NCBI GenBank assembly: GCA_003153505.1
Contig: PLZA01000044.1
Coordinates: forward strand, 62,001 to 126,000
DNA length: 64,000 nucleotides
DNA from: Candidatus Dormiibacterota bacterium
GTDB taxonomy: Bacteria; Chloroflexota; Dormibacteria; Aeolococcales; Aeolococcaceae
Direction of reading: 5' to 3'
How positions within the stretch are numbered: the first letter of the stretch is position 1; every line of letters starts with the position of its first letter. Below the pieces are notes generated by a model that was not told where the DNA came from, did not search any database, and saw nothing but the letters and a program-made list of their open reading frames with translations. The translations under genes and the position numbers were made by a program. Positions 45,094-54,828 of this stretch are shown in pieces.

Positions 45094-45884
45094 ATCGCCT
45101 TCGAATCGGTTCGCTTGCCGCGGCTACGGAACGCTTGAGGCTTCTCTGGATTCATCCAAAATCCGAGCGTGGCAAGATGCTCAATAACCATCTCACCTGA
45201 GGCGGTCACATGCCGCTCGGTGAGTTCCCGCGCCATATGGGTGTCCCGCCGAGCAAGCGCCTCGATGATCCCGGGATGGTCTGTAACGGCCAACGCCGAC
45301 CATCCCGGAATGTCCTCATAGACATTGCGCGGTACGTAACTGGTTACGGCGCGAAGAAACCAGATGAGTCGATCCGCGTCCACCATTTTGTTGATTGTCC
45401 GGTGGAACTGGTAATTGAGATCGCCGATTTGAGACCGGTGTTCGCGATCGTGCCCGTCTTGGGCGACTCCTTCTAGGGCGAGTTGAACATGCTCGAGCCG
45501 TTCGAGCTCGATTTCAGTAATCACGAGAGCTGCGCGCTCGGCGAGAAGGCCGGCGACGAAGGCATGCAGCTCAATGATGTCTTTGACATCCTGGCGCGCA
45601 ATACGGCCCACTGAAAAGCCGCGACTCGGCAAGGCGTCGAGCAAGCCTTCGTTCGCCAATGCCACGAGAGCTTCGCGTACGGGCATTGCGCTGATTCCGA
45701 GCTGGTGAGCAACATCATCCACGACAAGCCGCCGCCCGGGCTCGTATCCCCCGGACATGATGGCGTCGCGAATCTTGTTAGTCACCTCGAGGCCCAATTT
45801 GGGCCGGAGCGCCAGCCGTTCGAGATCCGCGCCTTGAGCGTGGTGATCATCACGCTGAGAGCCCGACACCCTACCGACTGACAT
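45090..45884 (-). CDS. GntR family regulator, FadR subfamily (FCD domain)
   Basis: A 264-residue regulator: winged helix at ~30-95 with 'DDVAHQLGISAMPVREALVAL' and 'LDALPSRGFSVGRI', then an FCD ligand domain with likely metal ligands in 'DLNYQFHRTI', 'DHPGIIEAL' and 'ELTERHV'. FCD proteins bind organic acids through a metal. It is embedded in the catabolic operon between the CoA-transferase (1-bp overlap) and flavoprotein (4-bp overlap). It is the obvious candidate to bind the motif shared by three island promoters. Confidence 0.9.
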   Translation of the reverse strand: MSVGRVSGSQRDDHHAQGADLERLALRPKLGLEVTNKIRDAIMSGGYEPGRRLVVDDVAHQLGISAMPVREALVALANEGLLDALPSRGFSVGRIARQDVKDIIELHAFVAGLLAERAALVITEIELERLEHVQLALEGVAQDGHDREHRSQIGDLNYQFHRTINKMVDADRLIWFLRAVTSYVPRNVYEDIPGWSALAVTDHPGIIEALARRDTHMARELTERHVTASGEMVIEHLATLGFWMNPEKPQAFRSRGKRTDSKAI

Positions 45885-47092
45885 CAGATGACCCCATCCG
45901 AGCGCAGTTGAGCGAGTTCTTCGGCAGTCATGTGTAAGAGGCCTCCATACACCGCGTCGTTATCTGCTCCCATCGGTCTGCCTGCGTGGCGTATGGTACC
46001 CGGGGTCTTGGACATTTTCGGCACCACTCCGGGCATCCGGAGGGGGCCTACGCGTTCGTCTTCCACGCGTACGATGGAATCCCTCGATCGGAACTGTGGA
46101 TCGGCGAAAATATCGACGATCGAATTGATTCCGCTGGCGGGTACTTCGTGCCGATCCAAAAGCGCAATAAGGTCGGCCAGCGTTCGCCGACTTGTGAAAC
46201 TGATTACGATCTCATCGATTTCCTGTCGGTGGGCGACACGGTCCGCCACGGTGAGAAACCTCTGATCAGAGATGAGAATGGGGCTCTCCATTGCGATGCA
46301 GAGTCGCGCATACAGCTTGTCGTTCGTGCAGGCGACCGCGACCCATTTACCGTCACTAGTTGGATAGTGGCTATGGGGTGCCGCGTGGGGTGCGTCGAAG
46401 GCAGAGCGCTCACGTACGACCCCTAACTTGTCGTAGACAATGGCTAGAGTGTCCATCAGGCGGAACATGCTCTCGTACAGCGAGATGTCGATCTGTTGGC
46501 CCTCGCCCGTGCGGTCGCGGTGCTGCTTGGCGACAAGGACGGCGAAAGCGCCGAATAGCCCGGCAGCGTAGTCGGCGATTGTGGCCGAACCGGGAACGAC
46601 AGGCGGCCGATCAGGATATCCTGCCAAGTACGTCAGCCCGCCGAAGGCTTGCGCAATTCGACCGAAGCCGGGCTTCGCAGCGGAGGGGCCAGTCTGACCA
46701 TATCCAGAGATGCGAAGCATGATCAAACCTGGATTCGTCTGGGCCATGGAATCGTAGGTTAGGCCCCAGCGCTCTAACGTCCCTGGCCGGAAATTCTCCA
46801 CGAGGACGTCCGACTCGGCGACTAACCGGCGGAGAAGGTCTTGGCCGGCGCTCACGCGCAAATCGCAGGTAACGGTTTGTTTGTTACGGCTTTCTTGAAG
46901 CCACCAGAGTCCTTCCCCGCGATACTGTTCGGCCAATCGGCGAAGGGAATCTCCTTCGCGTGGCTCCTCGACCTTGATCACCTCGGCGCCGAATTCGCTC
47001 AAGAGGGTCGCACAGAAGGGGGCCGCGACGAAGCTCGCGGCGTCAACGATCCGGAGGCCGCTGAGCGGTGCCATAGCAGGCGCCTCAACCAC
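45884..47092 (-). CDS. CaiB/BaiF family CoA-transferase (type III)
   Basis: The 402 residues show the type III CoA-transferase pattern: 'GLRIVDAASFVAAPFC', 'FGAEVIKVEEP', 'VENFRPGTLERWGL', 'ISGYGQTGP', and the catalytic Asp174 in 'ATIADYAAGLFG'. It moves CoA between acids (formyl-, succinyl-, acetyl-CoA donors) and probably activates the imported substrate. First gene of a minus-strand operon extending to the lyases; divergent from the FMN dehydrogenase gene. Confidence 0.92.
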   Translation of the reverse strand: MVEAPAMAPLSGLRIVDAASFVAAPFCATLLSEFGAEVIKVEEPREGDSLRRLAEQYRGEGLWWLQESRNKQTVTCDLRVSAGQDLLRRLVAESDVLVENFRPGTLERWGLTYDSMAQTNPGLIMLRISGYGQTGPSAAKPGFGRIAQAFGGLTYLAGYPDRPPVVPGSATIADYAAGLFGAFAVLVAKQHRDRTGEGQQIDISLYESMFRLMDTLAIVYDKLGVVRERSAFDAPHAAPHSHYPTSDGKWVAVACTNDKLYARLCIAMESPILISDQRFLTVADRVAHRQEIDEIVISFTSRRTLADLIALLDRHEVPASGINSIVDIFADPQFRSRDSIVRVEDERVGPLRMPGVVPKMSKTPGTIRHAGRPMGADNDAVYGGLLHMTAEELAQLRSDGVI

Positions 47093-47407
47093 GAAGCTTC
47101 GACCTGGTTCGAATCTGGGTCAGCAATCCCGTGCTCCTTATCGCCTCCGAGCTCCCACAGATACATGTGACCGCCGTTCCTTCGACCGCCACCTGGTTCA
47201 AGAAGGGGCCCTTGCCCATTGCAGCGTCGAGGGTAGTTGATCAGAAATCCAAAAGCAACTATACTCTCGCAAGGGATCACTGCCACGGGCGGAAGACGAG
47301 CCTTGCGGAGACCTGATCATGCTAGGGAACCCACATCCCATGAATGCGCGCGTGGGCACGGACAGTAGTGCGGTGTCGCGGCTATCAATGGGTGGCACGC
47401 GGGCGTC
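47093..47407. other. Divergent control region of the island
   Basis: A 315-bp gap between the CoA-transferase operon (minus) and the FMN/FAD pair (plus). It holds the strong plus-strand promoter with operator motif at 47237-47265 and a second TGATCA at 47314-47319. I cannot pick a minus-strand promoter with confidence. Confidence 0.6.
47237..47265 (+). promoter_or_regulatory. Promoter of the FMN/FAD gene pair with spacer motif
   Basis: -35 TTGATC (47237-47242), 17-bp spacer, -10 TATACT (47260-47265). The motif GATCAGAAATCC (47239-47250) runs from the -35 into the spacer and recurs in two other island promoters, as expected for a repressor operator. The leader to the GTG at 47408 is ~135 nt. 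Confidence 0.65.
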
Positions 47408-48673
47408 GTGTGGACACTGATGGGTCGCGATCGATATCTGGTTGGCGCAGATGACTATAGGCGCTTAGCACGACGCAAGCTGCCCAGACCAATCTTCGAT
47501 TTTGTGGACAGCGGCGCCGGCGGGGAGGGCACAACCCGTGCTAACGAGCAAGCGTTTGACGTAATTAAGTTCCGTCCGCGGGTACTCGTCGACATCTCGG
47601 AACGGAGCCAAGCGACCAAGGTCTTGGGGCGGGAGATCGAGATACCCGTCATGTTGGGTCCAGCCGGCTCAACGCGCTTGGTACATCGGGATGGCGAGCT
47701 TGCGGCAGTGCGGGCTGCTGCGCGCCTCAAGACGGTCTACGCGCTGAGCACGGGGGGGAGCTGTTCCATAGAAGAGGTCGCCGATGCTGGGAAAGGCGCG
47801 GTTCTGTGGTTCCAGCTCTACATGTGGCGGGACAGGAAGCTTGTGGGATCGCTCATTGAGCGCGCAAGGCGATCGGACTACCAGGCCCTGGTTCTGACGG
47901 TGGATACGGCAACGTCGGGCCGAAGAGATCGCGATGTCCGCAATGGTCTCTATGCGCCGCCGCGCCGAGATCGGCAGGCCGGTAATCACTCCCGAGTATC
48001 AGTTGTTCCTCGCCTCACCGTGCGAGCGATCACGGATATGGGGCTACACCCAAGCTGGCTGGTCAAGGACTACCTGTTGGCGCCCCCAATCACCTTTAAG
48101 AATGTGACAGCGCGTGACCTGAGGTTCGCATCGACTACATGGAGCGGCCCAGGTGCTGGGCAGAAGCGTATGAGTGAAACTGCTACCTGGGATGAATTTC
48201 GTTGGATTCGGAACAAGTGGAGTGGCCCCCTTGTCCTAAAAGGCGTCCTCACTCCCGAGGATGCCGTCAGAGGCTTCGAGTGCGGAGCCGACGCCGTCGT
48301 GGTCTCAAACCATGGAGGTCGCCATCTTGATGGTCTTCCGGCGACGATCGATGTCCTTCCGAGGGTGGTGGAGGTCGCCGAACGAGCTGGCAAGCAGGTC
48401 TTTCTCGACGGAGGGGTGAGGCGCGGCATTGATGTCGTGAAAGCGATGGCACTCGGCGCCCACGCGTGCCTTATTGTTCGGCCGTATTACTGGGCCCTCG
48501 CCGTGTCCGGTGAGGACGGCGTGGTCAGACTGCTGACCCAGATGAAGGCCGAAATCGATAGTTGTCAGGGTCTGCTCGGACGGCCACGGCTCGAGGACCT
48601 TGATCGGAGTGCCCTCGACTTTACGATCGCCGCGTGGCACCGAGACCTTGGCACGGCACGAGGCGGTGGCTGA
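47408..48673 (+). CDS. FMN-dependent alpha-hydroxy acid dehydrogenase
   Basis: The 421-residue LldD-type flavoenzyme has 'DDYRRLARRKLPRPIFDF', 'PVMLGPAGSTRLVH', catalytic 'SNHGGRHLD' and the canonical FMN-phosphate loop 'DGGVRRGIDVVKAMALGA'. It oxidises an L-2-hydroxy acid. The GTG at 47408 is used; an in-frame ATG is at 47420. The following flavoprotein gene starts directly after its stop codon, so the two are cotranscribed. It may work with the D-2-hydroxyacid dehydrogenase at 38392 on opposite stereoisomers (inference). Confidence 0.9.
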   Translation: MWTLMGRDRYLVGADDYRRLARRKLPRPIFDFVDSGAGGEGTTRANEQAFDVIKFRPRVLVDISERSQATKVLGREIEIPVMLGPAGSTRLVHRDGELAAVRAAARLKTVYALSTGGSCSIEEVADAGKGAVLWFQLYMWRDRKLVGSLIERARRSDYQALVLTVDTATSGRRDRDVRNGLYAPPRRDRQAGNHSRVSVVPRLTVRAITDMGLHPSWLVKDYLLAPPITFKNVTARDLRFASTTWSGPGAGQKRMSETATWDEFRWIRNKWSGPLVLKGVLTPEDAVRGFECGADAVVVSNHGGRHLDGLPATIDVLPRVVEVAERAGKQVFLDGGVRRGIDVVKAMALGAHACLIVRPYYWALAVSGEDGVVRLLTQMKAEIDSCQGLLGRPRLEDLDRSALDFTIAAWHRDLGTARGGG

Positions 48674-50134
48674 GTGGCACGCTTTGAAAACACGCCCGTC
48701 ACGGATCTCTTGGTCGTTGGCGCGGGGGTAGCTGGATTGTCGGCCGCTCTCGAGGCCGCGGCGATGGGGCTCGAGGTAGTGGTGGTGGATGCTGAGGCCA
48801 CCTACGGCGGCGCGTCGGCGATCAGCGGTGGCGGATGCTTGCTGGTTGGGACGCCCGTCCAAGCAGCGTTGGGCATCGAGGATAGTGTTCAACTCGCACT
48901 TAGCGATTGGTCGGCGTGCGGAGGGCCAACCGCTGACCTCATCTGGGCGAAGCATTATCTGGAGCACAGCACCGGCGACGTTTACGACTGGTGTGAGAGC
49001 CTCGGCATTACCTGGGCGCAGGACCTCGTCTCGCACGTGGGGAACTCGGTTCCACGCTTTCACAAGCCGATCGGAAGTGGCGCGCGAATCGTTGCCGCTA
49101 TTTGTGGGCGCCTACGGCAGCTTCCGATCGGATGGCAACTGGACACGCGTGTCGTTCACCTCGAGCCTGGCGGCGGCCGGATACTGGCTACCTTGAGCGC
49201 TAGTCGAGGGCAGCGTGGCACGATCGAGGCAAGAGCGGTTCTGGTCGCGACGGGGGGATTCGCTAGCAACTTGTCGATGCTGCGAGCGCAGCCGAGGCTT
49301 GCACGACTTGACAACCTCCTTTGTGGAAGCAGCTATACATCTGACGGTAGCGGCCTGGCCCTGTTGGAGGAATTTGGCGCGCAGATTGTCAACCTCGACG
49401 AGGTTTGGATCTACCCAATCGGAACACCTAATTATCGATTCCCCGGCATGAGCCGCGGCCTCGCAGTCCGTGGTATCTACGACGAAATCTGGGTCAACCG
49501 CGACGGTCGCCGGTTTCATGATGAGAACAATCGCGGCGGCGTCGCGGGGTCAGCGGCGCTACTCGATCAACCGGGGGCGACAGCGTGGGGGATCTTCGAT
49601 AGCCGCGAGGCTGAGCACCTTCTTCTCCTGGACGATGGCTACTTCGGAACGAGCGAATACATCGCTCCACACAGGCGGGAGGAGTTCTTCAGTCATTCCC
49701 CGTTCGTCTGGCGGTCAGACTCGATCGCAGGTTTGGCGGAGAAGGTGGGCATTCCGGTGGCACCACTAGAAGATGCGGTGAGCGAGTTTAACCAGGCGAT
49801 TCGTCTGGGGCAAGAGGTGGACCCGGCGACTGGACGCGACTTGCGCGACGCCAGGCCGATTCAATCGCCACCCTTCTACGGAATCCAGTATCAGCCGTTG
49901 GCTCAAAAGACTTTTGGCGGGGTCCGCACCGATCTCGGATGTCGCGTTCTTTCAACCGCCGGTGCTCCGATTCCAGGACTGTATGCTGCTGGCGAAGTCG
50001 CGGGTATGGCTGGCGGCCACATCAACGGAACCGCGGCGCTTGAGGGGACAATGTTCGGTCCGTGCCTCTTCTCAGGTCGTGTTGCCGGCATCACGGCCGC
50101 GGCCGACCACCGTGGGAGGTTCAGCACCGGCTAG
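48674..50134 (+). CDS. FAD-dependent oxidoreductase, fumarate reductase/KSTD-like (copy 2)
   Basis: A 486-residue FAD_binding_2 protein: 'LLVVGAGVAGLSAALEAA', 'VVVDAEATYGGASAISGG', 'GSGLALLEEFGAQIV', and 'IPGLYAAGEVAGM'. GTG start immediately after the TGA of the FMN gene. It shares the general fold but little detailed sequence with copies 1 and 3, so the three probably act on different intermediates. Ends tail-to-tail with the MFS gene (4-bp overlap). Confidence 0.88.
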   Translation: MARFENTPVTDLLVVGAGVAGLSAALEAAAMGLEVVVVDAEATYGGASAISGGGCLLVGTPVQAALGIEDSVQLALSDWSACGGPTADLIWAKHYLEHSTGDVYDWCESLGITWAQDLVSHVGNSVPRFHKPIGSGARIVAAICGRLRQLPIGWQLDTRVVHLEPGGGRILATLSASRGQRGTIEARAVLVATGGFASNLSMLRAQPRLARLDNLLCGSSYTSDGSGLALLEEFGAQIVNLDEVWIYPIGTPNYRFPGMSRGLAVRGIYDEIWVNRDGRRFHDENNRGGVAGSAALLDQPGATAWGIFDSREAEHLLLLDDGYFGTSEYIAPHRREEFFSHSPFVWRSDSIAGLAEKVGIPVAPLEDAVSEFNQAIRLGQEVDPATGRDLRDARPIQSPPFYGIQYQPLAQKTFGGVRTDLGCRVLSTAGAPIPGLYAAGEVAGMAGGHINGTAALEGTMFGPCLFSGRVAGITAAADHRGRFSTG

Positions 50135-51579
50135 ACGTCGACGCTCAAGGGCGGAGGGCTGCCATGACCACTTCGGGCGGGATTCTCGGGCACGCCAACA
50201 ATCGCTGGCGTCGCCGCCAAGGTCAACGCTGCCAGAGCGATGAAGATCACTGGAAGTAGCCGCGCGCCGGAGGGACTACTCGACATGATCGCAGCGGCAA
50301 CCGAGATTGATACGATGCCCCCGGTCTGGCGAAACATCGCGCGGAGTCCGACAATGGCGCCGACCTGCGCAGGCATCAGTTGAATGTTCGCGTTGTTCGA
50401 AGGCGGCCCGGCGATACCGACGCCGAAGCCGCACACCACTGACGAGAGGCACAGCCATGCAAATGGAGACATCCCGGGTGGCGAAACGGACAGCATCACC
50501 AAGCCGGCGGCAGACAAGATGAAGCCTGCGATCATTGGCGCTCGATACCCAAAGCGCTTCAGCACGACGATCGACGTAGCTGCGGCGACCACGGCCATCG
50601 TTCCCGCGCGAATCGCGAGTAGTGCCCCCGCCTGCAATGGCCGCAAGCCAAATGACGTCTGTGCAAAGAGCGGAACAAGACTGAATATGCCGAACGTCCC
50701 CGCACCGTACAGTATGTTCAGGCCGTTCACGCGTGCGAATGCCCTCTGCTTGAGAAGGGCCGCTGGAAATATGGGATTCACGGAGTGCCTCTGCCTGAGT
50801 CCGAACACCACGCCGAAGAGCGACGCTACAAGCAGTAGTGTCCAGCCTTCTACTGAGGCGAAGTTCGTTTGCCCGAAGGCGCTGAGCCCTAGCATGAATG
50901 CCAGAATCGTAAGCGTCATGAAAACTGCGCCGATGGCATCGACCCGTATTGCGCTCTTTCCGCGTGGAGGGTCTGCCGGCACGAATCGCGCCAGCAGCCC
51001 CATGAGAATCAAGCCGACGGGGACGTTAATGAGGAAGATCAACCGCCACGAAAAGTACGTGACGATCACTCCGCCAATTGCCGGCCCGATGAGGGCTCCC
51101 AATGGGAAAATACTCGTCATCAGCCCGATGGGCCGGTCTCGGTCGCGCCCGAATTGATCGGCGACGATTCCCGTAGCTGAGGGGACAAGTCCGCCACCTC
51201 CGAGTGCTTGGATGAAGCGAAGGATGATCAAGACGTCGATGTCATTAGCCAGCCCACATAGCATGGAGGCCGCCGTGAAGATCGAGATGAAAACGAAGAA
51301 CATTCGCTTGCGGCCGAGCTTGTCGCTGAGTTGCCCGGCGAGCGGTGTCGCGGTTACGGAGCCGAGTTGATAGGCGGAGATGGTCCACGCACTCCACCCG
51401 ACGCTGGTGTGTAGGTTGGCAGTGAGGGACGGTAGCGCCGTCGCGACGATAGTGGTGTCGATGGATCCCATCAGGAGGGCGACCGAGGTGGCCGCAAACA
51501 CAGCATTGCGCGATCTTGGCGGGGCCGAGTTGGATCCACTTGTCCACTGTTGCCGGCGAGGGCGGCTATCTCGCCTCAT
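50131..51579 (-). CDS. MFS transporter, DHA2 (EmrB/QacA) family
   Basis: A 482-residue permease with about 14 membrane segments, the DHA2 number. Motif A-like 'GQLSDKLGRKRMFF' and motif C-like 'PLGALIGPAIGG' are present; 'GSIDTTIVATALP' in TM1 is the typical Asp-containing start. It likely exports a toxic substrate or intermediate by proton antiport. It lies 262 bp after the OYE-like gene on the same strand, so it may have its own promoter. Confidence 0.9.
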   Translation of the reverse strand: MRRDSRPRRQQWTSGSNSAPPRSRNAVFAATSVALLMGSIDTTIVATALPSLTANLHTSVGWSAWTISAYQLGSVTATPLAGQLSDKLGRKRMFFVFISIFTAASMLCGLANDIDVLIILRFIQALGGGGLVPSATGIVADQFGRDRDRPIGLMTSIFPLGALIGPAIGGVIVTYFSWRLIFLINVPVGLILMGLLARFVPADPPRGKSAIRVDAIGAVFMTLTILAFMLGLSAFGQTNFASVEGWTLLLVASLFGVVFGLRQRHSVNPIFPAALLKQRAFARVNGLNILYGAGTFGIFSLVPLFAQTSFGLRPLQAGALLAIRAGTMAVVAAATSIVVLKRFGYRAPMIAGFILSAAGLVMLSVSPPGMSPFAWLCLSSVVCGFGVGIAGPPSNNANIQLMPAQVGAIVGLRAMFRQTGGIVSISVAAAIMSSSPSGARLLPVIFIALAALTLAATPAIVGVPENPARSGHGSPPPLSVDV

Positions 51580-51841
51580 GGTATGGGGACAGCGCCAGTC
51601 CGAACGGGGACGTCAGGCAGAGGAATGCAGGACGGGCGACTCCGGTAGCTGACTGATCTGAGCTGGCTACGCGACTGGCGACCAGATGACGAAGCGACGC
51701 CACTGGCCGCGGTCGGAGCGGAGTGGCCTTTGCCGCCTCGTCGATACTGGCGTGGGGGCCGACGAACAGCTTCGTGGTCGAATACAACACATGACGTGCG
51801 GCGCAATTGTGGGTAGATCGCCTCCGGCGAAGAGGGGACGG

Positions 51842-53815
51842 TCAGATATCTCTCGCCGTGGCATAGCCTTGGTAGACGGCCTCGGCGATGCCGCGGGGTG
51901 CGACACAATCACCGATGGCATGGAGTTCTGGGACGCAGCCGCGGAGCGCAATCAGTAGGGAATCGTCAGCACGCTTGCCCCCATAGACGACGACCACATC
52001 AGCATCCATCTTTCGCTCTTCAAGCGTGTGGAGTGTCTCGAGCCGAAGCATGTCATAGACCAGAACCCGCGATGGCTCGATAACAGAGACAGCAGTTGCG
52101 GTCGCAAATCGAACTCGGTAACGACTTAACCTGTGGACAAGAGCCGTGAGAGATTCCTCTGGTATGCCCGATCCAATGTGGATACTTGGTGTGACCAACT
52201 CGACCTGTATGCCCCTAGCGGCGAGATACTCAGCTGCGCTGTACGCCTCCCATGTGCCACTCCCGTCGTCCACAACGACAGCAGAGGACGCATTGAGGAG
52301 AGCGGGAGAATCGTTCACTGAACCAAAAAGCTGCCAAATGTCAAGCACATGAGGGAGTTCGATACCGTCGATTTCTGGCCTGTACGCCCTAGCGCCACTC
52401 GCCACGATCACCGCATCTGGTTTGTAGGACAGAACGCCTTCGACCGTCGCCTCTTCATTGAGTTGGATTCGGACCCCGAGGCGGTGTGCCTCGGACGCGC
52501 GATAGCTCGCAATGCCCTCCAACTCGGCCCGGTTGGGGGCCCTGGCAGCTAGGCGAAGCTGTCCGCCGAGGTCGCGGCCGCGGTCGATAAGCGTGACGGA
52601 GTGTCCGCGACGCGCAGAGACAATCGCAGCCTCGAGACCGGCTGGGCCGCCTCCGACAATAACCACCACCTTAGGCGTGGGAGCAATGGGGAAGGCGTCC
52701 GGGTCCCAGGTGGTCTCGCGGTACGCTTCGGGGCTGTGCACGCAGCCTCGGCGTGTTGGGTTGCGGCATTCCTGCATCGAACCGACGCAGGGGCGAATCT
52801 GGTCCGGCCGTCCCTCTCGGGCTTTGCGAGCCCATTCATGATCGGTGATGAACGAGCGAGCCAAGCCAATGAGATCCGCGGCGCCGCGTGTCAGGATGTC
52901 TTCGGCTAGGGTCGGGTGCGTTATCCGCTGGCCAACTAGTGTGAGCAATTGACTGGCGGCTTTCAGGGCGGCAGCTGCCGGCACGGCGGCGCCAACCGGG
53001 ACCGACATATCCTTCACATAGGCGCCGCGCACTCCGACGGTGACGGAGAGGTAATCGACGTTTCCGGTGGCCTTCAACGCCTTTGCGATTTGGATACTGT
53101 CCTTAAGGGTGAGGCCGCCCTCGATCCCTTCCTCACCGCTTAGTCGCACACCAAGGGCGAGGCCCGCACCCGCCGTCCTCCTCACGGCGCTGACAATTTC
53201 GAGGAGGAACCGCATCCTCGCGTCAAAGGAGCCACCATATTCGTCGTCTCGCTCATTAGCGAGCGGAGAGAGAAACTGGGCCACAAGATAGCCGTGATTC
53301 GCAGCTATCTCGATGCCATCGTACTCAGCCTCAGCCAAGGTGGAAGCCGAGATCGCATAACTGGCTATCGTCTCACCGATCTGATCGGTCGACATGGCAT
53401 GGGGGACATGTCGGTTATGCGCAGAAGGAATGGCAGATGGCGCCCAACCAGGATCCAGCTTTGATTCGCGTCCTCCGCTCTCCCTGCCGAGATGGGTCAG
53501 CTGGCCGAACAACCGACCGCCTTCGGCGTGAACGACGTCAGCGAGTCTCTTGAATCCTGGGACCGTGTCTGGCCGAAATGGCTCGAACTTTCCTTGACCG
53601 GGAAGACCCAGTGGATGCGCACTGGTGCCACCCGTGATGATCAGGCCAACGCCGGTTCGAGCGCGGGCTCGATAGAAGGCAATGTCGAGATCGCTGGGCT
53701 GCCCATTCTTTGCCGCGCCCGTACCCATCGGCAGCATCACAAGCCGATTCGCGAGGGTTGCAGGTCCAACCTCGATGGGACTAAACAACCTCGGGAACGA
53801 CGTGCTCACTCCCAT
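51842..53815 (-). CDS. NADH:flavin oxidoreductase, 2,4-dienoyl-CoA reductase-like
   Basis: The 657 residues combine an old-yellow-enzyme barrel (~8-365, with 'HGYLVAQFLSP' and 'ANERDDEYGGS'), an Fe-S region and a C-terminal FAD/NAD Rossmann pair ('VVVIVGGGPAGLEAA' at 383-397). This is the FadH/trimethylamine dehydrogenase/BaiCD layout. The cluster motif reads C343-VG-S346-MQE-C350...C358: the usual second cysteine is Ser and the last gap is short. It likely reduces an enone or dienoyl-CoA. Follows the CitE-like gene by 55 bp. Confidence 0.9.
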   Translation of the reverse strand: MGVSTSFPRLFSPIEVGPATLANRLVMLPMGTGAAKNGQPSDLDIAFYRARARTGVGLIITGGTSAHPLGLPGQGKFEPFRPDTVPGFKRLADVVHAEGGRLFGQLTHLGRESGGRESKLDPGWAPSAIPSAHNRHVPHAMSTDQIGETIASYAISASTLAEAEYDGIEIAANHGYLVAQFLSPLANERDDEYGGSFDARMRFLLEIVSAVRRTAGAGLALGVRLSGEEGIEGGLTLKDSIQIAKALKATGNVDYLSVTVGVRGAYVKDMSVPVGAAVPAAAALKAASQLLTLVGQRITHPTLAEDILTRGAADLIGLARSFITDHEWARKAREGRPDQIRPCVGSMQECRNPTRRGCVHSPEAYRETTWDPDAFPIAPTPKVVVIVGGGPAGLEAAIVSARRGHSVTLIDRGRDLGGQLRLAARAPNRAELEGIASYRASEAHRLGVRIQLNEEATVEGVLSYKPDAVIVASGARAYRPEIDGIELPHVLDIWQLFGSVNDSPALLNASSAVVVDDGSGTWEAYSAAEYLAARGIQVELVTPSIHIGSGIPEESLTALVHRLSRYRVRFATATAVSVIEPSRVLVYDMLRLETLHTLEERKMDADVVVVYGGKRADDSLLIALRGCVPELHAIGDCVAPRGIAEAVYQGYATARDI

Positions 53816-53870
53816 CTCAATGGAGTCTCGTGGGCTGACGACGCTCGGGTCGCATCAGCTCGCGGGACCG

Positions 53871-54755
53871 CTAACCGGTGAGGCCGAGCGCTTTGGCAAT
53901 TGCCAGATCCTGTTGCGCAGCAGTAAACTGATGGACGGTCAGCCAGCGGCCGTCTAGGGTAATTGCGCCCTGGCCGCGGGCCCTTGCCTCCTCGAATGCT
54001 TCAACAACCCTCTGCGACCAAGCGACCTCCTCGGGGCGCGGCGTCCTAGACTCATTGATGATAGGAACGTGGGAGGGATAGAACACCATGACGCCTGAGA
54101 ACCCGAAGAGACGCGAGCGATGGGCGAGCCTGCGCACCGTCTCGAGGTCCTTGAGGTTCGCCAAGAACATGCCTTCCACCGATTCGAGTTGGAGGGCTCG
54201 AGCGACAACGTGAGTCTTGGTGCGCGCATAGAGCATTCCGTCGGTGAATGACTCGTCGCCATCGAGAAGTGAGACGCCCGTTTCGAGTGCGAAGTCGCCC
54301 GGTCCAAATGCGAGACCCGCGACGCCAGGTACCGATGCGATCTCCTCGAGGTGGAGAATCGCTTGCGGGGTCTCGATAATCAACATCACTTCTGGAGTAG
54401 CTCCGTGACGATGGAGGATCTCCATCACCTCGTGCATTTCATCGGTATCACGCACCTTGGGATAGAGCACGAATGGAGCATGCGCCTCTGCCATCGCCTC
54501 CAAGTCCTCTCGCCCCCATGGAGAATTCAGGTTGTTTGTTCGGCAGATGAACTCCCGTCCACCAAAGTGCTCCGGATTCTTTATTAGCTCAACAACCTTC
54601 TCGCGGGCCTTCTCCTTAAGCGAGGGCGGTACGCTGTCCTCCATATCGGCGTAGAAGACATCGGCAGGAATCTCAGGAATCTTGGCCCATTTGCGGTCAT
54701 CCATGGTGGGCGTCTCAAAATACGACCGCCGAATCGTTACTCCATTAACCTTCAC
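53871..54755 (-). CDS. HpcH/HpaI aldolase/CitE-like lyase
   Basis: The 294-residue protein has the CitE/malyl-CoA lyase pattern: 'RRSYFETPTMDD', 'FYADMEDSVPPSLKEKAR', 'LIIETPQAIL' with the metal Glu, and 'GLAFGPGDFALETG' with the metal Asp. Members cleave citryl-CoA, malyl-CoA or 4-hydroxy-2-oxo acids. Probably a C-C bond cleaving step of the pathway. Cotranscribed with the DapA-like gene 73 bp upstream and the OYE-like gene 55 bp downstream. Confidence 0.88.
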   Translation of the reverse strand: MKVNGVTIRRSYFETPTMDDRKWAKIPEIPADVFYADMEDSVPPSLKEKAREKVVELIKNPEHFGGREFICRTNNLNSPWGREDLEAMAEAHAPFVLYPKVRDTDEMHEVMEILHRHGATPEVMLIIETPQAILHLEEIASVPGVAGLAFGPGDFALETGVSLLDGDESFTDGMLYARTKTHVVARALQLESVEGMFLANLKDLETVRRLAHRSRLFGFSGVMVFYPSHVPIINESRTPRPEEVAWSQRVVEAFEEARARGQGAITLDGRWLTVHQFTAAQQDLAIAKALGLTG

Positions 54756-54828
54756 AAGCGCTTCTCCTTCGACTATTTCCGTCCATCAGACGGTTGTGCA
54801 GACGGCTGTGCCGGGTGCACGCCACCGC

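Noticed and set aside
47314-47319. Extra TGATCA sites (also at 58321) as further operator copies
   Set aside because: They lack the flanking GAAATCC/GGATTTC half and are not in a promoter spacer; a lone 6-mer is expected several times by chance.
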